Below are positions 51,503-60,165 of a stretch of DNA of 64,000 nt, piece by piece. Position 1 is the first letter of the stretch. Every line of letters begins with the position of its first letter. The translations under genes and the position numbers were made by a program. Source of the DNA: Saccharibacillus kuerlensis DSM 22868 (GTDB lineage: Bacteria > Bacillota > Bacilli > Paenibacillales > Paenibacillaceae); the NCBI RefSeq assembly GCF_000378145.1, contig NZ_KB899289.1, positions 1-64,000 on the forward strand, read 5' to 3'. A model generated the notes under the pieces. It did not search any database, was not told where the DNA came from, and saw only the letters and a list, made by a program, of their open reading frames with translations.

Positions 51503-52444
51503 GTGGAACTTTATTTTCTCGGCACCAATGCGGGACTGCCGACCACGCAGCGCAATGTAACGTCTGTCGCACTCCGAATGCTGGAAGAGCGGCGCTGCTC
51601 GTGGTTGTTTGACTGCGGCGAAGCGACACAGCATCAAATTTTGCATTCGCCGCTGAAGCTGAATAGACTGGAAAAAATTTTCATTACACATATGCATGGC
51701 GACCATGTTTTCGGACTGCCGGGATTGTTGTCCAGCCGCGCCTCGCAGGAAGGAACATCTCCGCTGACCGTATACGGACCTCAAGGATTGAAAGCTTTTC
51801 TGGAAGTAACGCTCAGTGCGACACAGAGCCGTATCGAATTTGGATTGGAAATTGTCGAACACTCCGGCGGCCTGATTTTTGAAGACAAGCAGATTAAAGT
51901 CGAAGCGGCTGCTCTGGAGCATCGGATTGAAAGTTACGGATACCGGATTACGGAGAAAGATCGTCCGGGAAGCTTGAATATGGAACTTCTGCAGGAATGG
52001 GGCGTGCGTCCGGGACCGGAATACGGTAAGCTTAAAGGTGGAGAGAGTATTACGGCGAATGGGCGTACCATCACGTCCGGTGAAGTGCTCGGACCGCCCA
52101 AGCGCGGTCGGATTGTTACGATTCTAGGCGATACTCGCCCTACCTCCGGTATTCATCCGCTTGCGGAAGGAGCAGATATGTTGGTGCACGAGTCGACATT
52201 CACTAGAGAATTCGCCGATCTGGCGCAAAAATATTATCACAGCACCGCCGAACAGGCAGCAAATGCAGCGAAGAAGGCAGGGGTGGGCGAGCTGATTCTT
52301 ACGCATTTCAGCTCTCGTTATAAGGATTATGAACAGCTTCAGCCTTTGCTGGAAGAGGCCAGAGCCATATTTCCAAACACACAGCTGGCAGTCGAGCACC
52401 AATCGTATCCTATACGTTCTGCACAAGACAGAGAAAAGGAATGA
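51503..52444 (+). CDS. rnz: Ribonuclease Z (tRNA 3' processing endonuclease)
   Basis: Removes 3' trailers from tRNA precursors lacking encoded CCA. 313 residues of metallo-beta-lactamase fold: GTNAGLPTTQRNVTS, zinc motif FITHMHGDHVFGLPGLL, LEHRIESYGYRI, GDTRPT, and C-terminal HESTF and LTHFSSRY. The GTG at 51503 has GGAG nine bases upstream. It heads a tight cluster with yutF-like, MutM-like and further genes. Confidence 0.94.
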   Translation: MELYFLGTNAGLPTTQRNVTSVALRMLEERRCSWLFDCGEATQHQILHSPLKLNRLEKIFITHMHGDHVFGLPGLLSSRASQEGTSPLTVYGPQGLKAFLEVTLSATQSRIEFGLEIVEHSGGLIFEDKQIKVEAAALEHRIESYGYRITEKDRPGSLNMELLQEWGVRPGPEYGKLKGGESITANGRTITSGEVLGPPKRGRIVTILGDTRPTSGIHPLAEGADMLVHESTFTREFADLAQKYYHSTAEQAANAAKKAGVGELILTHFSSRYKDYEQLQPLLEEARAIFPNTQLAVEHQSYPIRSAQDREKE

Positions 52445-52450
52445 AGTGAA

Positions 52451-53260
52451 ATGACGTCAATCCACAATGCTTTATTGATCGATCTGGATGGAACGCTGTA
52501 TCATGGAGATCGCATGGTTCCGGGCGCGGATCAACTGATCGCGGCGCTGAATGAACATGGAATTCCGTTTTTGTTTCTAACCAATAATTCGTCCGCTGCG
52601 CCGGAGGCGGTTGCTTTAAGATTAAATAAGATGGGCATTCCGGCAAAGAAGGAACAGGTCTGCACCTCTTCAATGGCTGCAGCCGCCTATATAGCGGCTC
52701 GCAAACCGGGCGCTTCGGTTGCAGTATTCGGCGAAGCTGGACTTAAGGGGGCAGTTGCCTCAGCGGGTCTTCACGAGTTTACCGATGAAAACGGTCAGCC
52801 AGATTATGTGCTTCAAGGCATCGACCGCGAGTTTTCCTATGAGAAATTGGCTCGTGCAGGACGCTGGATTTTAACAGGGGCAGAATTTGTGCTCACCAAT
52901 CCGGATCTGCTGCTGCCTTCCGAAGGCGGATTAATGCCGGGAGCCGGTACGCTGGGAGCGGCAGTCGAGTCGATGACGGGAGTCAAACCTACAATTATCG
53001 GCAAACCGTCGCCAATTTTAATGAACTTTGCTTTTAACTTGCTTGGCGTGAGCGCTTCGCAGGTAACGATTATTGGCGATAACATGATGACTGATATCAA
53101 AGCAGGTGCGGAATCCGGCTGTCGTTCGCTCCTTCTGCTGACGGAAGAAGGCGTTACGACACCGCATAATTTAGAACGTCATCAACGATTGGCGGACATC
53201 GAGCCGGATCTGATCAAACGGGATTTGGAAGAGATTATGGAATGGGTATTAAACAGATAA
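52451..53260 (+). CDS. HAD-IIA phosphatase (NagD/YutF-like)
   Basis: 269 residues: ALLIDLDGTLYHGDRMVPGA, FLTNNSSAAPEAVALRL, the class IIA cap, KPTIIGKPSPILM with the Lys, and VTIIGDNMMTDIKAG. This is the TIGR01457-type group that includes Bacillus YutF. It is cytosolic and probably acts on small phosphorylated metabolites. The gene starts six bases after rnz, with GAAGTGA as a weak ribosome-binding site inside the gap. Confidence 0.87.
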   Translation: MTSIHNALLIDLDGTLYHGDRMVPGADQLIAALNEHGIPFLFLTNNSSAAPEAVALRLNKMGIPAKKEQVCTSSMAAAAYIAARKPGASVAVFGEAGLKGAVASAGLHEFTDENGQPDYVLQGIDREFSYEKLARAGRWILTGAEFVLTNPDLLLPSEGGLMPGAGTLGAAVESMTGVKPTIIGKPSPILMNFAFNLLGVSASQVTIIGDNMMTDIKAGAESGCRSLLLLTEEGVTTPHNLERHQRLADIEPDLIKRDLEEIMEWVLNR

Positions 53261-53287
53261 AGAAAGATACGGAAAGGGACGATAAAT

Positions 53288-54115
53288 ATGCCTGAACTAC
53301 CGGAAATCGAACATTATCGCAGACAGCTGGGCCAATGGATTCTCGATCGCCCAATTGAACGGGTACATTTGGCGAACAAAAAAGGCACTGATGTGTCGCC
53401 GGAAGAATTCTCGGAAGCACTGACAGGAAGAAGTCTTCTGTTTTTAGAACGTAGGGGCACTTTCTTGATTTTTCACCTAGATAATGGACACCGTCTTCTG
53501 ATCGCATTGTCCAAAGATGGGGCTCTGTATTACGGAGAAGGTGAAGAGAAGCCGCCTTTTGCCGCACAGGCCGAAATTAATTTTGGAGAACGGACTTTAT
53601 ATGTTGCGGGTAAGGGAAGTGTACTTCGTTTGATGACAGTGCGCGGTCTTGACGAAGTGTTGAAAACAATCGGTCCCGATCCTTTGTCTCGTCAAGCGAC
53701 ACCGGAATATTTTATATCACAGCTCAAGAAGCGCCGCAGTGCGCTGCGAAACGCTCTAACCGGACAAAAGCTGCTGGCAGGCATTGGCCCGCGTTATGCG
53801 GACGAGATCGCTTTTACGGCCGGACTGCTGCCTTCCGCCAAAGCGCATGAACTGAATGGAGAAAGCGCCGCCAGACTTTATGAAGCGATGGAAAGTGTGC
53901 TGAATGCGGCAATCGACGCTGGAGGCTGCATTACGACTCCAATGAGTGCGGACGATACCGTAACAGGCGGTTATTTGGCCCAGTGCCGAGTTTATGAACG
54001 GGAAGGACAGCCCTGCACGGAAAATGGAGCCCTTGTCGAAAAGATGGATGTGTCCGGTAAGAAAGCTTATTACTGTCCGCAGTGCCAGCATGAACAGACA
54101 GCCGTATTCTCTTAA
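53288..54115 (+). CDS. MutM/Fpg-like protein with altered active-site and zinc-finger residues
   Basis: 275 residues in the formamidopyrimidine-DNA glycosylase fold. The N-terminus PELPEIEHYRRQL keeps the catalytic Pro and Glu. Other family residues differ: the RRGKYL-type segment with the beta-elimination Lys reads ERRGTFLIF, the GxGNIYADE loop reads GIGPRYADE, the DPRRFG intercalation loop is replaced, and the zinc finger has one Cys changed (QPCTENG instead of CxxC, though CPQC is intact and an extra Cys precedes). GGGAC is the weak upstream site. Either an altered-specificity glycosylase or a non-catalytic DNA-binding paralogue. Confidence 0.8.
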   Translation: MPELPEIEHYRRQLGQWILDRPIERVHLANKKGTDVSPEEFSEALTGRSLLFLERRGTFLIFHLDNGHRLLIALSKDGALYYGEGEEKPPFAAQAEINFGERTLYVAGKGSVLRLMTVRGLDEVLKTIGPDPLSRQATPEYFISQLKKRRSALRNALTGQKLLAGIGPRYADEIAFTAGLLPSAKAHELNGESAARLYEAMESVLNAAIDAGGCITTPMSADDTVTGGYLAQCRVYEREGQPCTENGALVEKMDVSGKKAYYCPQCQHEQTAVFS

Positions 54116-54147
54116 AAGAAGCGGCAGTTTGGGAAAGGAGTGAGAAC

Positions 54148-54513
54148 GTGACTAACTCGGAAAACAAGTCAAAAATCCATTTGTACATGGATGACTGGCG
54201 TCCTTGCCCAAAAGGATTTGCGCTTGCACGTACAGGCGAGGAATGTTTGATGATGCTGAAAGAATGCGAAGTGGACATTTTGTCGCTGGACCATGAAATG
54301 GGACCTGGCGAGCTGAGCGGCAGTGAAGTGGCGGCGCTTATCGTAGCAAATGGTACGTTCCCGCGCGAAATTTATTTGCATACGTCGAGTGAATACGGAC
54401 GGCGCAGCATGTATGAAACGCTGTATACAGCCAAGCCTGAGCATGTTGTTCTGCACCATGGCCCCATGCCGGAAGAGGTTTTGAGACGTGCAGCCGGAGA
54501 GTCGGCGCAATGA
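54148..54513 (+). CDS. Cyclic-phosphate-processing receiver-domain-like protein
   Basis: 121 residues: HLYMDDWRPCPKGFALARTGEECLMML, then VDILSLDHEMGPGELSG and IYLHTSSEYGRRSM. The DD-R-P and SLDHD/E pattern matches the small response-regulator-fold family associated with cyclic phosphate processing. The reaction is not established for this protein. The GTG at 54148 has GGAG seven bases upstream, and the stop overlaps the next gene as ATGA. Confidence 0.72.
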   Translation: MTNSENKSKIHLYMDDWRPCPKGFALARTGEECLMMLKECEVDILSLDHEMGPGELSGSEVAALIVANGTFPREIYLHTSSEYGRRSMYETLYTAKPEHVVLHHGPMPEEVLRRAAGESAQ

Positions 54514-54821
54514 GGGAGACGACGGAAAAGGAGCTGTACGGCTGGATTAAGGCCAGCGAGCGCCGCGTCATCGTATTCGGACATACGCCTTTTTGCGGGA
54601 CATGTAAGGCGGCTAGGCGGATGCTGGAAGTGATCGAAAGCATGCGACCGGAAATTGACGTGTACGCCCTGAATCTGAATTTCTCACCGCATTTTATTCA
54701 AAAATATCAAATTGGGAGCACGCCTTCGCTTAGTGTTTTCGAACCCGGTAGACAGGAACCGCGCACGGTATACGCCATGCAGTCGGTCCCTCATCTGCTG
54801 GATTTTATCGAAAATGATTAG
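54510..54821 (+). CDS. Thioredoxin-like protein
   Basis: 103 residues with a thioredoxin fold: VIVFGHTPFCGTCKAARRML holds the redox CxxC (CGTC), followed by YALNLNFSPHFIQKYQIGSTPSLSVF with the cis-Pro (TPS). No signal peptide, so cytosolic; about the size of YtpP-type thioredoxins. Translationally coupled (ATGA) to the receiver-like gene upstream. Confidence 0.85.
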   Translation: MRETTEKELYGWIKASERRVIVFGHTPFCGTCKAARRMLEVIESMRPEIDVYALNLNFSPHFIQKYQIGSTPSLSVFEPGRQEPRTVYAMQSVPHLLDFIEND

Positions 54822-54919
54822 GATAACGGAGCTATGTTCCGGCAAGAACGCAGCAAACAAGAAGGGGATGGATTGTGCCGAAAGGCAGCATATCGCAGCC
54901 CTGTGGAGGTTAACGTATT

Positions 54920-55993
54920 TTGAGTGAGCATGAAGAGGAAAAACAGGTAATCGTAAATGAAGTACAGGGGCAGGGAGAGAGTGTATTTGTCTGCACGGCA
55001 AACCGCGATTTCGCCGCCTACGCCCAAGAAGAGCTTCGCCGACTGTTTGGCTCTGTCAAAAGCAGTGTTCTGAGCGACCGTGAAGTTCTGCTGGTCAAGC
55101 TGAATACGACAGAGGAAGAAGCGGTACGTCAAATTGTGGACAGCCGTCCGATTTTTCTGCGCCATATTCAGCCTGTTCATTTTGAGCGCGAAGGCGAAAA
55201 TGCAGGAGAACTGCTGGCTGAAGCCGCTTCGTTTGTATTAGGCAGCGGAAAGCTTGGTGCAGGTGTCAAAGTGGCGCTGCAGGTTCGGAAAAGTGCTGAT
55301 GCCGACTCCGACAGTTCTTCGCAGCTGAAAGAATGGCTGGAGGAACTGCTCCGTTCGTCGGAAGCGGAATTTGTAGCGGCAGGGGCCGATTGGATCGTAT
55401 CCATTTATCTGACCGGATCTGCTTTATATGCGGGCATTTCGCGTCCGGAGAATAACTTGTCCGACTGGAGTGGTGGTGCAGTCCGTTTCCGCCGCGAAGA
55501 AGGACAGCTCTCGCGTGCCAAATTCAAGCTGTTGGAAGCGGAGCGCGAATTCGGACTCGACTTTTCGGCTTATCGCAGCGCAGTAGATATCGGAGCGGCG
55601 CCTGGCGGATGGACATCGCTGCTGCTTGAACGCGGACTCAGAGTGACAGCAGTCGACCCGGCCAAACTGCATCCTTCGCTGCTTAAGCTGCCGAATCTGA
55701 CTTATATACGCAAAAATGCGGGCGAGATCAAGTTCCGCGACAACGAGTTCGATCTGTTGGTCTGCGATATGAGCTGGAGCCCCAAGTTAATGGTACAGCT
55801 TGTAACAGGACTGCTGCATGCGCTGAGTCCGGGTGGTACGGCAATCATTACAATCAAGCTGATGCACAAAAAGCCGATGGCTTTGATCAAAGAAGTCATT
55901 GCTTCCTTCGAAGATTCTCGTTTGCAGGTGCAGCGTGCCAAGCAGTTGTTCCACAATCGCGAGGAAATTACGCTGTATATGATTAAATATTAA
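54920..55993 (+). CDS. FtsJ-like SAM-dependent RNA methyltransferase
   Basis: 357 residues. The N-terminal half (CTANRDFAAYAQEELRRLF ... VVSIYLTGSALYAGIS-like) resembles a THUMP-type RNA-binding module as in RlmM. The C-terminal FtsJ domain has SAM motif AVDIGAAPGGWTSLLL, the acidic VCDMSWSP and the Lys in ITIKLMHKK, forming most of the K-D-K-E tetrad of 2'-O-methyltransferases. The TTG at 54920 has GGAGG ten bases upstream. rRNA 2'-O-methylation is the likely role. Confidence 0.83.
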   Translation: MSEHEEEKQVIVNEVQGQGESVFVCTANRDFAAYAQEELRRLFGSVKSSVLSDREVLLVKLNTTEEEAVRQIVDSRPIFLRHIQPVHFEREGENAGELLAEAASFVLGSGKLGAGVKVALQVRKSADADSDSSSQLKEWLEELLRSSEAEFVAAGADWIVSIYLTGSALYAGISRPENNLSDWSGGAVRFRREEGQLSRAKFKLLEAEREFGLDFSAYRSAVDIGAAPGGWTSLLLERGLRVTAVDPAKLHPSLLKLPNLTYIRKNAGEIKFRDNEFDLLVCDMSWSPKLMVQLVTGLLHALSPGGTAIITIKLMHKKPMALIKEVIASFEDSRLQVQRAKQLFHNREEITLYMIKY

Positions 55994-56062
55994 GAATAGG
56001 TCTTTACACTTAGCAAGCAATAGGTTTATAATGACTTCAAAATCATATGAACGACAAAAACG

Positions 56063-56123
56063 GGAAAGCATCCCTCATGACCAAGCCTTTAGGCCTGGTT
56101 CGCGAGGGGTGCTTTCTTTTTTT
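56063..56123 (+). terminator. Nested-hairpin terminator before the Tad-like operon
   Basis: GAAAGCATCCCTC pairs with GAGGGGTGCTTTC around an inner CCAAGCC/GGCCTGG hairpin; TTTTTTT follows. It separates the methyltransferase gene from the next operon. Confidence 0.8.
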
Positions 56124-56144
56124 GTCCGGAAAGGGGTGAAATTC

Positions 56145-57596
56145 ATGCCGTACCCGCCGAAGTTGGAGCGAGGAGCCATTATAGGAGAACGATACCGGGT
56201 GGAACGCGTACTCGGGAGCGGCGGAATGGGCCGGGTCTACCTGGCCTCTGATGCCAAGCTGCCGGGCAAATGGTGGGCTGTCAAAGAAACAATGGCCGAT
56301 ACGGCGGATTACGAACGAATCGAGAACGAGGCGCGAATGCTGACCCGTTTGCGACATCACAGTCTGCCGCAGGTTGTCGACTTTTTCGCACCGGACGCCG
56401 AAGGCCGAGTTTTCTTAGTCATGGAGTATATCGAAGGTTCAAATCTTGATGAATACGCCATGATGGCAGGAGGGCGACTGGATATTCCGTTCGTGCTGGA
56501 ACTGACGCTGCGGATTTGCGAAGTATTGGAGTATTTGCATGCGCAGGATCCGCCGGTCGTTTTCCGCGATCTGAAGCCGGGCAACATCATGATTGGGGAA
56601 GGAGGGTCGATTCGCCTAATTGACTTTGGAATTGCACGCAGTGCAGGACCAGAGAAAAGTGCAGATACGGTTAAGCTTGGCACGATCGGCTTTGCCGCCC
56701 CTGAGCAGTACGAAGGACGAAGCGATCCGGCCAGCGACCAATATGCGCTTGGAGCGCTGCTGCTGTATCTTTGCACGGGTGGGAGATTCAGTGAATGGAC
56801 ATCGGAAGCGCAGCGGGCACTTCGTTCCGATATGCCGCCAGTATTGTTACCTGCAATTCGAAAGATGCTCAGTCACCGACGGGAAGATCGATATGGAAGT
56901 ATCGAGGAAGTAAAGCGGCTGATTCGACCAAATGATTTCGGGGATGGGGAGCAGACAGCGGGCGGAGTCGGATCGGGCACTTCGACGATTGCGGTTTTGG
57001 GCAGTTTTCCCGGGTGTGGAGCGACCCACACTGCGATTGCGGCAGCGCATGCGTTAGCGAAAAATAGCGGACGTACTGCAGTAGTCGAGCTTGGGCGGAC
57101 AGCAGGTGCATTTGGCCGGATCGCACTCGAATGGCAGGGAGAGCCGCTCAAGGGACAGCCCATGTTCAGTATTCGCGGAGTGGATTACTGGCCTTCGGCG
57201 GATCGAGAAAAGTTAGCGGATATTTTCGGGCGGGGTTACAGACATATCGTGCTGGATCTTGGGACCTGCAGCGACGCTAGGGACTTTGAAGAGTTTCTCC
57301 GTGCGGATATTCCGCTGATTGTCGGTTCAGCGAGCGAATGGAGAAGCGGAGAGTTGGTTGCTTTTGCTCATCGCGAAAGCCTGAGGGTGCGTCCTAAGTG
57401 GACATATGTTCTGCCTTTTGCCAACGACGAAGCGATTCGCGATATGCGCCGCAGACTCGGACATAAGCGTGTATATGCGATGCCTATGCTGTCAGATCCT
57501 TTTGGCAGTGATGCACGTGAATGTCTTGAGCCAATGATCGGCACACTTTATATGCGACAGGCACGGCGTCCGTTCTTGAAACTGGGCTTTCGCTAA
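56145..57596 (+). CDS. Ser/Thr protein kinase fused to a MinD/CpaE-like domain
   Basis: 483 residues from the ATG at 56145 (AAAGGGG upstream). The kinase (about 10-265) has the glycine loop VLGSGGMGRVYLA, catalytic Lys in WWAVKET, catalytic loop FRDLKPGNIM (the usual HRD His is Phe), IDFGIAR and GFAAPEQYEG. No transmembrane or PASTA region follows. From about 281 comes a P-loop-type domain (TIAVLGSFPGCGATHTAIA) like CpaE/MinD, but the Walker A Lys is replaced (GCGATHT). Head gene of the Tad-like operon; it may phosphorylate or position the secretion machinery. The role is inferred. Confidence 0.85.
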   Translation: MPYPPKLERGAIIGERYRVERVLGSGGMGRVYLASDAKLPGKWWAVKETMADTADYERIENEARMLTRLRHHSLPQVVDFFAPDAEGRVFLVMEYIEGSNLDEYAMMAGGRLDIPFVLELTLRICEVLEYLHAQDPPVVFRDLKPGNIMIGEGGSIRLIDFGIARSAGPEKSADTVKLGTIGFAAPEQYEGRSDPASDQYALGALLLYLCTGGRFSEWTSEAQRALRSDMPPVLLPAIRKMLSHRREDRYGSIEEVKRLIRPNDFGDGEQTAGGVGSGTSTIAVLGSFPGCGATHTAIAAAHALAKNSGRTAVVELGRTAGAFGRIALEWQGEPLKGQPMFSIRGVDYWPSADREKLADIFGRGYRHIVLDLGTCSDARDFEEFLRADIPLIVGSASEWRSGELVAFAHRESLRVRPKWTYVLPFANDEAIRDMRRRLGHKRVYAMPMLSDPFGSDARECLEPMIGTLYMRQARRPFLKLGFR

Positions 57597-57665
57597 AGGG
57601 TAGTCCTAGTCCGAACTGCCAAGCGGAAGTCCCACAAGCGAGTTAGAAACGAAGGGAGAACAATC

Positions 57666-58631
57666 ATGTCAAGAATCAGATTTCGTCAGCGGCAGCGTCT
57701 GTTGGCAGCAGCTGCCGGAGCCGCTGCTGCGCTGCTGCTCTGTGCGGCGGCGGGCACTTTCTATATCCGCCATATCGAAAAGAGTTACGAAAAAGAGCGC
57801 AGCGGCTACGAGCAGCGTATTGCCGAAATGGACGCCGAACGTGTGCCGGTCTATACACTGACACGGGACATTCAGGCAGGGGAAAAAATCGGCGAAGACG
57901 ATCTTGTCGAAGTGGAGGTCGTGAAGACAACCGTACCCGAACATATGCCGCCCAAAGAAGATTCAATCGGTCGTTATGCGAAGATCAATCTTGCCCGAAA
58001 TACGCCGATAAGCGAATCGATGCTGTATGAAGGTGCGCCGACTCCGCGAGATTTACGGAATCAGGAGTTCCGGCTGATCGAGCTGCCGAGTCGACTCCAA
58101 GCCGGTGAGTTTGTCGACGTACGCGTTAAGTTCCCGACTGGAGAAGATTTTATTGTGCTGTCAAAAAAGCGTGCGGAAGACTTAGCTTCCGGCACGGTCT
58201 GGGTACAGATGGACGAACGGGAGATTCTGACGATGTCCTCTGCTATTGTCGATGCTTACCTAAATGACGCGTCGATATACGCCGTAACTTATGTCGAGCC
58301 GGGTCTCCAACAAGCGGCTGCAGTCACTTATCCGGCCAATGCCAGTGTGCTTGACCTGATCGAGAGCGATCCGAATATTGTCGAACGGGCTGTGACAGAA
58401 TTGGAACGCCGCATGCGCGAGAAGCTTGAACGAGGACTGGAGCTTTTGACACCGGAAGACATTCAGAAGTATCTCAACAACAAGGCGAACATGACAACAA
58501 TCAATCCGGGTACACAGGACAATGCGCTCATCTCGAACGAAACGGCAAATAGCGCGGAATCGCAAAATTCGTCGGTGCCGGAAGAAGAGCAGAGCTTCAC
58601 GGACTCTTCAACTGTTGAAACAGGCGAATGA
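57666..58631 (+). CDS. CpaB-like SAF-domain protein of the Tad pilus locus
   Basis: 321 residues. One N-terminal membrane segment (LLAAAAGAAAALLLCAAAGTFYI), a coiled linker, then a SAF domain with VPVYTLTRDIQAGEKIGEDDLVEVEV and ARNTPISESMLYEG, followed by ELPSRLQAGEFVDVRVKFP. CpaB/RcpC proteins of Tad systems share this layout and sit at the secretion channel; in a Gram-positive cell it would be anchored facing the wall. The C-terminal tail is acidic and Ser/Asn-rich. GAAGGGAG precedes the ATG. Confidence 0.8.
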   Translation: MSRIRFRQRQRLLAAAAGAAAALLLCAAAGTFYIRHIEKSYEKERSGYEQRIAEMDAERVPVYTLTRDIQAGEKIGEDDLVEVEVVKTTVPEHMPPKEDSIGRYAKINLARNTPISESMLYEGAPTPRDLRNQEFRLIELPSRLQAGEFVDVRVKFPTGEDFIVLSKKRAEDLASGTVWVQMDEREILTMSSAIVDAYLNDASIYAVTYVEPGLQQAAAVTYPANASVLDLIESDPNIVERAVTELERRMREKLERGLELLTPEDIQKYLNNKANMTTINPGTQDNALISNETANSAESQNSSVPEEEQSFTDSSTVETGE

Positions 58632-58643
58632 GGAGGACTTAAG

Positions 58644-59315
58644 TTGAAAAAAGCTGTTTTTATTGGAGATCGCGACAAAACAGATTTATTGTTCTATTTG
58701 GCCAAAACAATATCACAAGCGGGGAAAAAGGTACTGATCGTCGATGCGACGGCGCAAAAAAGCTACGAATTTGCTTATCCGGCTCTCGATGTTCCTGGTG
58801 AACCGCAGGAATATGACGGATTTGAAGTGTGGATTCCAGCCGGCAGTCTTAAGGCAGAACTGCAGACGGAATATGATCTTGTTCTCTATGATACGGACGA
58901 TTCTTATCGACTTTCGGAGCTTCCTGAATCGGACTTTCGTTTCCTGATGTTAGGGTGCGAGCTGACATCGGTGCGGCGAGCGGCGCGGCTGCTGGATCAC
59001 TTTTTTGCAGAACGACCGATCGCCGAACTTTGCGCATTTCGCAGAGTGTTGATCGAAGGAGCTCGGGAGCCGGGAGAATCCTACATAATGGAGCAGTTTG
59101 AACCGTTTCCTATCGATTGGAAAGAAGCATTTGTCTATTATCCCGATGAACGCGATCTGGCAGTCAAAATTGGCAATCAGTACGCCGGGCGTCTGAAAAT
59201 GAAAGGTTTGTCTAAGGAAATAAAAAAAGCGGTGCATGGGATTGCCGCTGTCCTGTTGGAGACTGATGAACGGGAAGTGCGCAAGTTATGGAAAAAAGCC
59301 GAAAGGAGCAGATGA
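58644..59315 (+). CDS. CpaE/MinD-like protein without Walker A motif
   Basis: 223 residues: MKKAVFIGDRDKTDLLFYLAKTI is where a P-loop would lie but there is no GKT/S. KKVLIVDATAQKSYEF and YDLVLYDTDDSYRL match the beta-strand pattern and Walker B-like positions of MinD-type ATPases. It is probably a non-hydrolysing paralogue. The TTG at 58644 has AGGAGG seven bases upstream. The gene lies 12 bases after the CpaB-like gene and one base before the next. Confidence 0.7.
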   Translation: MKKAVFIGDRDKTDLLFYLAKTISQAGKKVLIVDATAQKSYEFAYPALDVPGEPQEYDGFEVWIPAGSLKAELQTEYDLVLYDTDDSYRLSELPESDFRFLMLGCELTSVRRAARLLDHFFAERPIAELCAFRRVLIEGAREPGESYIMEQFEPFPIDWKEAFVYYPDERDLAVKIGNQYAGRLKMKGLSKEIKKAVHGIAAVLLETDEREVRKLWKKAERSR

Positions 59316-59316
59316 A

Positions 59317-60162
59317 ATGGGACAAATCGCATTTTGGAGTGTAGGGCACGGAACGGGGGTTACTTCTTCCGCAGCAGCTATCGCTTCGCTGATCGGCTGT
59401 GAATACCGTATTCGAACGCTGGTATCGCAGCCCCAAGGAGAAGAAAACACGTTGGAACGCGGATTCGCTCGCTCAATCAATACATACAGCAGAGATCTGA
59501 CGACCGATGCGGGAACAGGGCTTGATGCGCTGGTTCGTCTGGCGCGCAGCGGCAAACTTGAACGGGAAACAGTTAAAAACAACGCACTTTTGATCGAACG
59601 CGATCGACTGGATCTCCTCAGTGGGTCGGAGCGAATGAACCGACTGCAGTTCGAGAATGCTGGCGAATTAATCGGAAACATTTATGCACATGCTCGCAGT
59701 TATTATGACTGTATTCTGCTCGACATACGATCCGGTATCGACAGTCCGGCGTCCAGACAGGCTTTGGCGGATGCTGATTTGGTCGTCGTTTGTCTAAATC
59801 AGAACGCCGGTATGCTGGAGCGTTACTTTGATCGAAGTGCATGGCCGGAAGAGCTGCATGGCAAAAAACAGCTGGTACTGTTCTCCGGCTACGATGCAAG
59901 GTCCAAGTACAAAGCCGTCAATATTATGCGCAAATACGGACGCCGGGAACCGGCACTGACTGTACCTTACAATTCCGATTTTCGCGACGCGGTCAATGAC
60001 GGTGATATCAAAGGATTTATTGCACGAAGCCGATCCCTCGATCGCAGGCACGACAACTATCCGTTTATTGCCGAAGTCAGACGGGCTGCTGAGAAACTGT
60101 TGGAGGAGATCGGCGTGAACACCAGATTGAAGCATGTAGATGCCGCGAAGGGAGCTTCGTAA
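59317..60162 (+). CDS. CpaE-like P-loop protein with divergent Walker A
   Basis: 281 residues: IAFWSVGHGTGVTSSAAAIASLI aligns with the MinD/CpaE P-loop (KGGxGKT) but lacks both Lys residues (GTGVTSS). YYDCILLDIRSGIDSPASRQALADADLVVVCLNQN is the Walker B and following strand. LVLFSGYDARSKYK comes later. The ATG at 59317 has AAAGGAG seven bases upstream. In Tad systems CpaE localises the machinery to the membrane; this gene sits directly before cpaF as usual. Confidence 0.78.
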   Translation: MGQIAFWSVGHGTGVTSSAAAIASLIGCEYRIRTLVSQPQGEENTLERGFARSINTYSRDLTTDAGTGLDALVRLARSGKLERETVKNNALLIERDRLDLLSGSERMNRLQFENAGELIGNIYAHARSYYDCILLDIRSGIDSPASRQALADADLVVVCLNQNAGMLERYFDRSAWPEELHGKKQLVLFSGYDARSKYKAVNIMRKYGRREPALTVPYNSDFRDAVNDGDIKGFIARSRSLDRRHDNYPFIAEVRRAAEKLLEEIGVNTRLKHVDAAKGAS

Positions 60163-60165
60163 AGC

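Noticed and set aside
54830-54922. 29-codon frame before the FtsJ-like gene
   Set aside because: The GGAG is only two bases from its ATG. It may be a leader peptide, but nothing supports it beyond the overlap with the next start.
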